Source: an uncultured Chloroflexus sp. (GTDB lineage: Bacteria > Chloroflexota > Chloroflexia > Chloroflexales > Chloroflexaceae). From it: DNA of 64,000 nt. The notes under the pieces are model-generated. The model saw nothing but the letters and a program-made list of their open reading frames with translations. It was not told the origin of the DNA and searched no databases. Where the stretch lies: NCBI RefSeq assembly GCF_937129525.1, contig NZ_CAKZNK010000087.1, forward strand, positions 1-64,000, in the 5' to 3' direction. Made by a program: the position numbers and the translations under genes. Positions 17,847 to 26,328 of this stretch are shown here, in pieces; the first letter of the stretch is position 1; every line of letters starts with the position of its first letter.

Positions 17847-19235
17847 TCACGGCGCCAGTGCCCACTGCGGATTGTAATCCTGTCCCAACACCAGCACAAT
17901 ATCGGCGCCCAGCGGCTGTGGCGGCGCATCAGGCGGCGGTGTCGCGAAGACTTGCGTTGCCGGCAAGCCGAGATGAGCAGCCAACCGCGCCAATGCCGTC
18001 GATTGACCGGTGTAATCGATCAGCATAGTTGTCGCCCGTCGTTCAGTATTACCGGGTGGCAAAGTTCGAAAACCAACACTTTCCAGCGCGCGACTGACCC
18101 GCGCAGCCAGACCATTCACCGGCGTTCCATTGAGCACCTGTACATTGGCCGACTCACGGTCAAGTCGCGGCCCGGCGCGCACTCGATCGACCAACGCCAT
18201 CAGATCACGCCGGTTCCAGTAGATATCCGATCCAATCTCGGCCACTACCGCCACGTTACGCGGATTGATACTGAACGTTGCCACCCGATCGGTGTCGATC
18301 ATTCTGGCCAAATCGATCAACTCGCGCAACGCTGCCGGATCATCAATCGGCAGCGTCGTCTTGATGCTACGCTGCGCCTCGGCAAGCAGAGCCGACACGG
18401 CGCCAGCCTGATCGAGCAAGCCACGCATGCGTATCGTCGCGAGCGCAGCGCGCAAAATTTCCTGTTGACGACGCGCGCGGTCGAAATCGCTAGAGCCGTG
18501 GCGCGAGCGGGCATAGCGGAGCGCAGTTGCGCCATCAAACACCTGCAACCCGGCGGGGATCAAGATGCGTTCGTAGCCGTAATCCTCAGTGGGAAAACTG
18601 CTATCAAGCAGCGGATACGGCACATCAATCACCAGGCCGCCGATTGCGTCGATCAGTCGTTCAAAGCCGGCAAAATCGATTTGAACCACATAATCAACCG
18701 GCAGATTAAGCAGTGTAGAGACTGTCTCGGCGGCTAATGCGCCTCCTGCCGCCGCCGGATCAACGCCGCGACCGTACAATTCGACAGCATTGCGATAGCC
18801 GTAACTATAGGCAGCGTTGATCTTTTGTTCGCCAAGGCCACGAATGACGGCAACCGTATCGCGCGGAATCGAGAGCAAACTCACCCAGCGCTCAACCGGA
18901 TGCACATAAGCCAGCATCAGCGTATCGCTACGCACTCCTTCGGCGCCATCAGCGCGCCGATCGATCCCCAGGAATAATACCGTAAATGGCTGGCGAAAGA
19001 TGGTATTTGCAGGAGCGCTCCTGTTCGACTGACGCGGATCGTCTAGCCGTAGACCGGCTACTGTCGCATTCCACAGTGACACTACACTCCAGGCTGCCAG
19101 CAACAAAGCGAGCGCAATCCCACCCGTTGCAACGATACGCCGCCAGCGCTGCCGCCGCTTCGCGCGCAGATATTCCACCCGCTCGCGCGCGCTCAACCGC
19201 GCGCGTTGCTGTCGCTCATCACCATACCGATCCAT
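17847..19235 (-). CDS. LytR-CpsA-Psr family protein (cell-wall polymer ligase) with LytR_C domain
   Basis: 462 residues: a short basic cytoplasmic N-terminus, one membrane helix (IVATGGIALALLLAAWSVV), the LCP domain (FLGIDRRADGAEGVRSDTLMLAYV, SIPRDTVAVIRGLGEQKINAAYSYG, YARSRHGSSDFDRARRQQEIL) with its conserved Asp/Arg residues, and a C-terminal LytR_C domain (VQVLNGTPVNGLAARV). LCP enzymes move glycopolymers from a lipid carrier to peptidoglycan. It starts 9 bp after the phosphatase stop, in an apparent operon. The acceptor polymer is unknown. Confidence 0.9.
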   Translation of the reverse strand: MDRYGDERQQRARLSARERVEYLRAKRRQRWRRIVATGGIALALLLAAWSVVSLWNATVAGLRLDDPRQSNRSAPANTIFRQPFTVLFLGIDRRADGAEGVRSDTLMLAYVHPVERWVSLLSIPRDTVAVIRGLGEQKINAAYSYGYRNAVELYGRGVDPAAAGGALAAETVSTLLNLPVDYVVQIDFAGFERLIDAIGGLVIDVPYPLLDSSFPTEDYGYERILIPAGLQVFDGATALRYARSRHGSSDFDRARRQQEILRAALATIRMRGLLDQAGAVSALLAEAQRSIKTTLPIDDPAALRELIDLARMIDTDRVATFSINPRNVAVVAEIGSDIYWNRRDLMALVDRVRAGPRLDRESANVQVLNGTPVNGLAARVSRALESVGFRTLPPGNTERRATTMLIDYTGQSTALARLAAHLGLPATQVFATPPPDAPPQPLGADIVLVLGQDYNPQWALAP

Positions 19236-19244
19236 ACATACCGA

Positions 19245-20021
19245 CTACATATCCTGAGCTTCACCGTTAGCGGGATCATCAGGCGGTTCATAGTAACCAG
19301 TCGCAATAATCGGCGCACTCACCGTCATGCGGCGCAACCCGGGCGCATCACCGCATGGCAAGACACCGAGCACGACGATACTCATATCATCAGTGGGTTG
19401 ACCCTCGTCGAGCGCAAGCGCTTGCTGCATGATGCTATCAACCAGCGTCTGCGGATCGCGCCCCTCGCGCGCTGGCCATGCAGCCAGATAGTTGGGTAAG
19501 CCCAAATCCTCGCCCCGCCGCTCACCTGCTCGCAGCAACCCATCGGTAAACAAGACCACGTAGGTATACGCCGCAATCGGCAATTCGCTGATCTGTGGCC
19601 GGATCAACGGTTGCAACCCGATTGGCGTCGAGGGTGCATTAAAGCTCCGCAATCCCTGCGGAGTCAGGACAAAAAATGGCACCGGGTTATGGCGTGTAAC
19701 CAGAATCTTGTTGCCGGCAAAATCGATCGAGAGAATATTCAGCGTCGCCGCCACCTTTCCCATGCGATAGGTATACAGATAGTCATGCACTGCGCGCGCC
19801 ACTGCCCCATCGCGCGCGCCATCCTTCAGCAAAGCGATCGCTCGCGTCGCCACCAGATGGGAAATCGTTTTGGCCCTTCGTCCGCTACCCTGTCCGTCAA
19901 CCAGCACAAACGAAAACCCGCCGCCCGGTCGCTCGATTGTCTCGATCGTCTCGCCACTCTCGATCTCGCCATAGCGGGGAATTTTGGCAACTGCAACACG
20001 CATTTCCAAATTTGCCATCAT
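19245..20021 (-). CDS. SpoIIE/PP2C-type protein phosphatase
   Basis: About 258 residues. AGGGG lies 6 nt before the ATG at 20021 (MMANLEMRV); the ORF track start at 20045 is less likely. Motifs: GFSFVLVDGQGSGRRAKTIS, where the Asp binds metal, SIDFAGNKILVTRHNPVPFFVL, and VVLFTDGLLRAGER with a second metal Asp. Domain-only SpoIIE proteins usually dephosphorylate an anti-anti-sigma (STAS) partner. A PAS-STAS protein is encoded 9 kb away, though no link is shown. It is first in a minus-strand run with the LCP gene. Confidence 0.87.
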   Translation of the reverse strand: MMANLEMRVAVAKIPRYGEIESGETIETIERPGGGFSFVLVDGQGSGRRAKTISHLVATRAIALLKDGARDGAVARAVHDYLYTYRMGKVAATLNILSIDFAGNKILVTRHNPVPFFVLTPQGLRSFNAPSTPIGLQPLIRPQISELPIAAYTYVVLFTDGLLRAGERRGEDLGLPNYLAAWPAREGRDPQTLVDSIMQQALALDEGQPTDDMSIVVLGVLPCGDAPGLRRMTVSAPIIATGYYEPPDDPANGEAQDM

Positions 20022-20076
20022 TGACATCCCCTCTCGATCGCTCAATATCCGTTACAGCATACCATAATTTGCCGCA

Positions 20077-20085
20077 TGCTATAAT
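20077..20085 (+). promoter_or_regulatory. Extended -10 promoter for the aldehyde dehydrogenase
   Basis: TGCTATAAT (TG at 20077-20078, TATAAT at 20080-20085) is a perfect extended -10 box 57 bp before the ATG, in the divergent region between the phosphatase and the dehydrogenase. No good -35 is visible, as is usual for extended -10 promoters. Confidence 0.6.
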
Positions 20086-20141
20086 CAAGATGTTAATGCA
20101 CAACCAGTCTGAAGTTTACTTTTATGTCAAGGAGGACGAAG

Positions 20142-21638
20142 ATGTCCGCACCGCGGATCTTTCACAACCTGATCGGCGGCGAATTTGTGCCTGCCCAGAG
20201 CGGAAAAACCTTTGAGCGCCGCAACCCGGCTGACACGCGCGATCTGGTCGGTGTCTTTGCCGATAGTGACGAGCGTGATGTCAATGCGGCGGTTGAAGCC
20301 GCTAAAGCCGCCTTTGCGACCTGGAGCAAGGTACCGGCGCCGAAGCGTGGCGAAATTCTGTTGCGCGCTGCCGAACTACTGCAAGCGCGCAAAGAGCAGT
20401 ATAGCCGCGATCTGACGCGCGAGATGGGCAAACCGTTGTTTGAGGCTGGCGGCGATATTGTCGAAGCGATTGGGATGGCTCAGTACGCTGGCGGCGAAGG
20501 CCGACGCATGCACGGGGTAACAACCCCTTCGGAGTTGCCCAACAAATTTCAGATGAGTATCCGACAGCCAATTGGTGTAGTCGGTCTGATCACTCCCTGG
20601 AACTTCCCGATGGCAATCGCCTCCTGGAAGATGTTACCCGCGATTGTCTGCGGCAATACCGTTGTGATCAAACCGGGCGAAGACGCCTCGGTCAGCACCT
20701 ACAATCTGGTCCAGTGCCTGATGGAGGCCGGCTTGCCCCCCGGCGTGGTCAATATTGTTACCGGTTATGGCCCACGCGCCGGTCAGCCGCTGGTCGAACA
20801 TCCTGACGTGCCGGTCATTTCCTTTACCGGCAGCACCGACACCGGTCGATTGGTTTACGAGCTGGGCGCGCGTCGGATCAAGCGAGTCAGCCTGGAGATG
20901 GGTGGCAAAAATCCCCTGATTGTCATGCCTGATGCCGATCTTGATCTGGCGCTCGATGGGATTGTGTGGGCTGCCTTCGGCACCACTGGCCAGCGCTGCA
21001 CTGCAACCAGCCGACTCATCGTTCATCGAGCGGTGGCCAAAGAGCTGGTTGATCGCGTAGTTGCCCGCGCTCAATCGCTACGGATTGGCAACGGCCTCGA
21101 TCCGAACACCGAAATGGGGCCGCTGGTCAACGAGAAGCAGATGCAACGGGTGTTGAACTACATCGAGATTGGCAAGCAAGAGGGAGCAACGCTGCTCTGC
21201 GGCGGGTATCGACTGACCGGTGGCGATTACGATTACGGTCACTTCATTGCCCCTACGGTCTTCACCAACGTCACCCCACAGATGCGCATCGCGCGGGAAG
21301 AGATCTTTGGACCGGTGCTCAGCGTGATCGAGGTTGATAGCCTCGATGAGGCAGTCGCCGTCGCCAACGACGTTGCTTACGGTCTCAGCTCGGCCATCTA
21401 CACTCGTGACATCAATGCCGCCTTCCGCGCAATGCAGGCATTGCAGGCCGGTATCGTGTACATCAATGCCCCGACTATTGGCGCCGAAATCCATCTGCCC
21501 TTCGGCGGTGTCAAGGCTACCGGTAACGGCCATCGCGAAGCCGGCCCCACGATGCTCGATGTCTTCTCAGAATGGAAGAGCGTGTACATTGACTACAGCG
21601 GCGCGTTGCAGCGTGCCCAAATCGACAATGCCGACTAG
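20142..21638 (+). CDS. NAD(P)-dependent aldehyde dehydrogenase
   Basis: 498 residues from the ATG at 20142, preceded by AAGGAGG; the upstream ATG in the ORF track overlaps that ribosome site. Conserved motifs: [19 protein letters not shown], general-base Glu in [11 protein letters not shown], and catalytic Cys in [16 protein letters not shown]. The GQRCTATSR form resembles alpha-ketoglutaric-semialdehyde and related dehydrogenases (GbsA or KGSADH branch), but specificity cannot be fixed from sequence. It is monocistronic: its own promoter is upstream and a hairpin follows. Confidence 0.9.
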   Translation: MSAPRIFHNLIGGEFVPAQSGKTFERRNPADTRDLVGVFADSDERDVNAAVEAAKAAFATWSKVPAPKRGEILLRAAELLQARKEQYSRDLTREMGKPLFEAGGDIVEAIGMAQYAGGEGRRMHGVTTPSELPNKFQMSIRQPIGVVGLITPWNFPMAIASWKMLPAIVCGNTVVIKPGEDASVSTYNLVQCLMEAGLPPGVVNIVTGYGPRAGQPLVEHPDVPVISFTGSTDTGRLVYELGARRIKRVSLEMGGKNPLIVMPDADLDLALDGIVWAAFGTTGQRCTATSRLIVHRAVAKELVDRVVARAQSLRIGNGLDPNTEMGPLVNEKQMQRVLNYIEIGKQEGATLLCGGYRLTGGDYDYGHFIAPTVFTNVTPQMRIAREEIFGPVLSVIEVDSLDEAVAVANDVAYGLSSAIYTRDINAAFRAMQALQAGIVYINAPTIGAEIHLPFGGVKATGNGHREAGPTMLDVFSEWKSVYIDYSGALQRAQIDNAD

Positions 21639-21667
21639 GGCAAGTCGGTATCTCACAGCGTAACAAT

Positions 21668-21695
21668 GTCGGGGTGGTCGCGATGCCACCCCGAC
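21668..21695 (+). terminator. Terminator-like hairpin after the aldehyde dehydrogenase
   Basis: GTCGGGGTGG (21668-21677) pairs perfectly with CCACCCCGAC (21686-21695) around an 8-nt loop, 29 bp after the stop codon. No T-run follows, so it is either a factor-assisted terminator or an mRNA-end stabiliser. Confidence 0.55.
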
Positions 21696-21815
21696 CGTCC
21701 ACTAGATAAACATATTGTCATCAACTATTAACATGGCAGGTTCACTATCGTAATGGTGTGGCAATTCCGCATAATATGCTGAATTCAGGATGATATTTCT
21801 TCGTCAGGGGTCTTT

Positions 21816-22874
21816 GTGCGATTGTTGCTACCGTTCATCTTGTTTGGCTGCTGCCTGTTCCTGGCCGCATGCGTCACTGCTTCGCCGTCTCCTTCCGTTC
21901 CGGCGAAACTGACTATCGCCGGCTGGCACGGGTATATGCCGCCAGAATTGCTGGAGGCATTTCAGGCCGAAACCGGCATTATTGTGGAGTACGCAGGCTA
22001 TGATACGCAGGAAGAAGCAATTGAGCGACTGCGGCAGGGCGAAACATATGACCTCATGGTGATGGGCAATGCTTTCATCTCATCGCTGGTTGCCGATGAG
22101 ATGATCGTTCCGCTTAACTACGCCAATCTTCCCAACGCGCGTAATATCAGCTTGAATTTCCGCGATCTCAATTTTGATCCCGAGAGCCGCTACTCAGTCA
22201 TCTATCAATGGGGAACGACCGGCCTCCTCGTTCGCACCGATCTGATTGATCGGCCAATTACCCGCTGGACTGATCTGTGGGATCCGGCGCTCGATGGCAA
22301 AATCTTGCTCTGGCCGATACCTCGCGATACTGTCAGCGTGCTGCTCAAATCGCTGAGCTACTCAATCAACACGATTGATCCTGCCCACCTTGAGGCAGCC
22401 TTGCAACGCGCGCCAGAGCTGGCGCAACGAGTAAGTATGGCGCCGCCAACAGCCGAGTCTGCAGTTCCATATCTTGTCAGTGGAGAATTCGCAGTCGCGC
22501 TGGGCTGGTCATTCGATGCCGTGCAAGCCCGCGATCAGGATGCGCCAATCGCGTACATTATTCCTGCCGATGGCACCATCCTCTGGTTTGATTGCCTGGT
22601 GATACCGGCATCCAGCCGAAATCAGGCGTGGGCTGAACGATTTATCGATTTCTTCCTGCGACCAGAGATGAGCGCGCTGGTGACGAATCGTTTGGGCATC
22701 GCAACCGCTAACGAAGCCGCTCTGCCGCTCATCGATCCAGTTTTGCGCGCTGATGAGAGCATCTTCCCATCACCAACTGTTTTCCAACGGGCCGAAGCGG
22801 AACTGGCCCTTGAACCGGCAATTCAGGCCTACCACAATCGCATCTGGCAGGAGTTTCAAGCCAATCGACCCTGA
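21816..22874 (+). CDS. Spermidine/putrescine-type (PotD-like) binding lipoprotein
   Basis: 352 residues. The start is GTG with AGGGG 5 nt upstream. A lipobox ends LFLAAC, and the type-2 periplasmic fold follows (LTIAGWHGYMPPELLEAFQAETGIIVEYAGYDT, YQWGTTGLLVRTDLI, RWTDLWDPALDGKILLWPIPRD). It resembles PotD/PotF polyamine receptors. There are no permease or ATPase genes beside it. Instead it is 18 bp from a sensor histidine kinase, so it may be a ligand receptor for signalling rather than for uptake. Polyamine as ligand is a guess from the family. Confidence 0.87.
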   Translation: MRLLLPFILFGCCLFLAACVTASPSPSVPAKLTIAGWHGYMPPELLEAFQAETGIIVEYAGYDTQEEAIERLRQGETYDLMVMGNAFISSLVADEMIVPLNYANLPNARNISLNFRDLNFDPESRYSVIYQWGTTGLLVRTDLIDRPITRWTDLWDPALDGKILLWPIPRDTVSVLLKSLSYSINTIDPAHLEAALQRAPELAQRVSMAPPTAESAVPYLVSGEFAVALGWSFDAVQARDQDAPIAYIIPADGTILWFDCLVIPASSRNQAWAERFIDFFLRPEMSALVTNRLGIATANEAALPLIDPVLRADESIFPSPTVFQRAEAELALEPAIQAYHNRIWQEFQANRP

Positions 22875-22892
22875 TAGGACTCGGCATATACT

Positions 22893-25682
22893 ATGTCCAG
22901 CGAAAAAGGTTCAATCGCGCGTCAACTGCAACATTTGCCACAATCACTCTACCACTACCTGAATACCAGCTTGCAGGTCAAGCTGTCTCTGCTGCTGGCG
23001 ATGCTGCTGGCCATCATTCTGCTGGGAGCAGGGTACAGCGTTTTCCAATTCGTCGAGTCGATCGAGCAAGAAGGCTGGGCCGGTCGCCAGCGCGAAGCGG
23101 CAATCAGCGCCGTCCATACCATTGACGATTTTCTCTTGCGGGCAGAAGATGTGATGAAACTGGTGGGCGCGCTCTCGGTTGAGCAGATTCAGCGCTCCCC
23201 TGACCTCTTGCCGGAACTGCTCAATCGGTCGCCGGCATGGATTGAGATCGCTCGAGTTGATGCAAATGGTCAGTTGATCGCCCAGGCTACTCGTGATCGC
23301 CCAATCATTGGCAATCTGGTCACTATTCCATTGGCCAACTGGTTTCAACAGGCGCGAGCCGGCCAGCGTTACCTGGGGCCGTTGTTGATTACCGCCGAAA
23401 GCGAGCCATACATTGTGATGGCTGTGCCAGCCGCTGATGGTGGTGTCGTCGCCGGACGACTGCGCATGAACCTGATCTGGGAAACGGTTGCCACCCTTCG
23501 CTTCGGACGACTAGGAACGGCATTTATCGTCGATGAACAGGGGATCATTATTGCCCATCCCAATCAGCAGGTGATCCTCACTTATACCTCGATGATTGAT
23601 CGGCCAGAGTTTCGCGATGTTCCACCTGATGGTCGCCAGCGATTTTACATCAACATTTTTGGTGAAGAGACACTAGGAGTTTCGCTCAACATCCCCGGCA
23701 CGCCATGGCGTCTCTTTAGTGAAGTTCCAGAGAATGAAGCAACCGAACTCTCAACGCGGGCCGGAATCGTCTTCACGTTCAGCCTGATTGTGTTTGGATT
23801 AATCCTGCTCGGGACGATGAATTATCTGCTTCACCACATCGTTTTCCGTATCCTGAAGCAGATAGAGCAAGGCGCCGAACGGATTGGCAAAGGCGATTTA
23901 AGCCATCCTCTGCCGGTCAGACCCGAACGCGAAGTGGCCCAGGTCGCGCGCGCCTTTAATGAGATGATGCGCCAGTTACAGGAGCGAAATGCGGAAATTG
24001 CCCGCCAGACTGCCAGTTTGCAGGCCGAGGTTCAAGAACGACGCCGGGTTGAACGAGAGCTGATTGGCGCGCGCGATGCTGCCGAGGCTGCTTCGCGCGC
24101 TAAGAGCACCTTTCTCGCTACTATGAGCCACGAGTTGCGCACGCCATTGACCGCTATTATCGGGTACAGTCAGCTCATGGAACAACTGGCAGCGAAGGGG
24201 ATTTATGACACGGTGGCCAGTGATGCCAGCCGCATTCGAGCCGCCGGGCTGCATCTACTGACCTTGATTAACGACATCCTCGATATTTCGAAGATTGAGG
24301 CCGGACGGATGACGGTGAACGCTGAATATGCCAGCGTCGCCGAGCTGGTGCGCAGTGCGGTTGATGTTGTTCTGCCGCAAATGCAAAAGAACCGGAATCG
24401 GCTCCAAACGCATTGCCCGCCCGATATTGGCATCTTGCACAGCGATACAACCAAAGTGCGTCAGGCGTTGATCAATCTGCTCAGTAACGCGGCCAAGTTT
24501 ACCGAAGATGGCGAGGTGACCCTTACAGTCACTCGCCACCAGCACAATGATCGTGTCTGGTTCCGCTTCGAGGTTGCCGATACCGGAATCGGCATTCCAG
24601 CCGATAAGATAGATAAACTCTTCAAAGCCTTTTCCCAGGTTGATGACTCACCCACCCGCAGGTATGGCGGCACCGGATTGGGACTGGCGTTGAGCCAGCG
24701 TTTGTGTGAGTTGATCGGCGGTCGCATCACTGTGCAGAGTGTTGTGGGCAAGGGTTCGGTGTTTACAATGGAGATTCCGGCAGAACTCGGTAACGAGTTA
24801 CCGACGCCAACGCTCATCGAGACGCTTGCGCCGGCATCAACAGCTCCCAACGGAGCAGCGCCATCACCGGTCGAGGCCGACGCATCAGCAAGTAATGCGC
24901 TCGTCCTGGTCATCGACGATGACCCGACCATTGGTGATCTCATCCGGCGGCTGGTGCCGGCCAACGATGCATATGTGATAACTGCTGAAACCGGTAGCGA
25001 AGGCGCGCGAATTGCGCTTGATCTCATTCCAGATCTGATCGTGCTTGATCTGAAGTTGCCCGACCGCCATGGGCTAGAGGTACTGGCCGACTTGCGATCA
25101 AAACCTGAGCTGGCCAATACCCCGATTGTTGTGTTGACGATTGACGAGCAAGCGCAGCGCGGTCTTACCCTGGACGTGGCTGAGTATCTGGTAAAGCCCA
25201 TCGAACCGCAACGACTGCTTACGGTTGTGCAACGCTACTGTCGCCGCACCGATAAGGGATCTCAGCCCTTAATCCTGGTGATTGAAGATGATCGGGACCT
25301 GGCCGAGCTGGTGGCACGAACATTGCGCACTGCCGGATGGCAGACCGAGGTAGCTTTTGACGGCGCTACTGGACTGTCGATGGCGCTCAGTCGCCAGCCT
25401 GACCTGATCTTGCTAGACTATATGCTGCCGCAGCTCGATGGCTTACAACTCCTGACGCAGTTGCGATCTCAACCGGCGGGATCGGCTATTCCGGTTATCT
25501 TCATGACTGCGCGCGATCTGACAAGTGAGGAACGGAGTTATCTGGCAACCAGCGCAAACGCGATCTTGCGTAAAGCCGATCTGAATATCGAACAGATCGT
25601 GGTTCATATCCGACAGATCATACAACCACTATCCACTGCAACACCACAGCAATCAGACATGAATTATCAGCGTTCATCGTGA
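22893..25682 (+). CDS. Hybrid sensor histidine kinase with dCache-like sensor and two receiver domains
   Basis: 929 residues: membrane helix (about 30-55), extracytoplasmic Cache-like domain (about 60-270), second helix (about 285-315), HAMP, HisKA with ATMSHELRTPLTAIIGYSQ (phospho-His about 412), HATPase_c (VADTGIGIP, YGGTGLGLAL), then two receivers (LVLVIDDDPTIGD with Asp in LIVLDLKLPD, and LILVIEDDRDLAE with Asp in LILLDYMLPQ). A multistep phosphorelay is likely. It lies between the PotD-like lipoprotein (18 bp upstream) and a single-domain receiver (17 bp downstream), one apparent operon. Confidence 0.93.
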   Translation: MSSEKGSIARQLQHLPQSLYHYLNTSLQVKLSLLLAMLLAIILLGAGYSVFQFVESIEQEGWAGRQREAAISAVHTIDDFLLRAEDVMKLVGALSVEQIQRSPDLLPELLNRSPAWIEIARVDANGQLIAQATRDRPIIGNLVTIPLANWFQQARAGQRYLGPLLITAESEPYIVMAVPAADGGVVAGRLRMNLIWETVATLRFGRLGTAFIVDEQGIIIAHPNQQVILTYTSMIDRPEFRDVPPDGRQRFYINIFGEETLGVSLNIPGTPWRLFSEVPENEATELSTRAGIVFTFSLIVFGLILLGTMNYLLHHIVFRILKQIEQGAERIGKGDLSHPLPVRPEREVAQVARAFNEMMRQLQERNAEIARQTASLQAEVQERRRVERELIGARDAAEAASRAKSTFLATMSHELRTPLTAIIGYSQLMEQLAAKGIYDTVASDASRIRAAGLHLLTLINDILDISKIEAGRMTVNAEYASVAELVRSAVDVVLPQMQKNRNRLQTHCPPDIGILHSDTTKVRQALINLLSNAAKFTEDGEVTLTVTRHQHNDRVWFRFEVADTGIGIPADKIDKLFKAFSQVDDSPTRRYGGTGLGLALSQRLCELIGGRITVQSVVGKGSVFTMEIPAELGNELPTPTLIETLAPASTAPNGAAPSPVEADASASNALVLVIDDDPTIGDLIRRLVPANDAYVITAETGSEGARIALDLIPDLIVLDLKLPDRHGLEVLADLRSKPELANTPIVVLTIDEQAQRGLTLDVAEYLVKPIEPQRLLTVVQRYCRRTDKGSQPLILVIEDDRDLAELVARTLRTAGWQTEVAFDGATGLSMALSRQPDLILLDYMLPQLDGLQLLTQLRSQPAGSAIPVIFMTARDLTSEERSYLATSANAILRKADLNIEQIVVHIRQIIQPLSTATPQQSDMNYQRSS

Positions 25683-25699
25683 AAGTGCAGGAATGACTT

Positions 25700-26077
25700 A
25701 TGGCGCGAGTGCTAATCGTTGAAGATGACGCTAATAACCGTGAGCTGATCGCCCGCCTGGTAGCACTGATGGGACACGAACCGATTCTGGCCGAAGATGG
25801 TGCTCAGGGAGTGGCGCTGGCCCGCAATGAGCTACCGGATCTGATCATTATGGATATGGGTTTGCCGGTGCTCAATGGCTGGCAGGCCACTCACCGGATC
25901 AAAGCTTATTCCAAGACCAGCCACATCCCGGTTCTGGCCCTTACTGCATATGCGCTGAATGAAGATCGAATCCGGGCTCTGGCATCTGGCTGCGATGACT
26001 ACGAGACGAAGCCGATTGACTTTGCCAGTTTTCAGCAAAAGGTAACCAACTTACTGCAAACCGGAGGAAAGAGATAA
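25700..26077 (+). CDS. Single-domain response regulator (receiver only)
   Basis: 125 residues, a complete CheY/DivK-like receiver: acidic pocket VEDD, phospho-Asp in LIIMDMGLPVLNGW, Thr in ALTAYAL, Lys in ETKPIDF. There is no output domain. It begins 17 bp after the hybrid kinase and is probably the terminal or shuttle receiver of that relay. The downstream target is not encoded here. Confidence 0.93.
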   Translation: MARVLIVEDDANNRELIARLVALMGHEPILAEDGAQGVALARNELPDLIIMDMGLPVLNGWQATHRIKAYSKTSHIPVLALTAYALNEDRIRALASGCDDYETKPIDFASFQQKVTNLLQTGGKR

Positions 26078-26295
26078 GTCGCTGTTGTTGAGCATGCAAG
26101 AGCGAGCAGTTGATGCTTGATTGTTCTCACAATCCGACCGGTATCTCATCGCAATGCCAGTGAAGGCCAGACCTACGCGATAACGCCGGGTTTGCCACAC
26201 TGCTTGCCACACCGACATCCACCCGGGCAGTTTAACTACATTCCTCTTCATTGTGCGGCAAATCGCCATCACCGCGCCGTTAACGCCGTTTCTCG

Positions 26296-26304
26296 TGCTA
26301 TACT
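26296..26304 (+). promoter_or_regulatory. Extended -10 promoter for the lytic transglycosylase
   Basis: TGCTATACT: TG at 26296-26297 and TATACT at 26299-26304, 25 bp before the start codon. It matches the extended -10 pattern seen at 20077 and 55607. The leader would be short and contains only the GAAAGGAG ribosome site. Confidence 0.5.
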
Positions 26305-26328
26305 GCTCCAGAACGGAAAGGAGCATCT

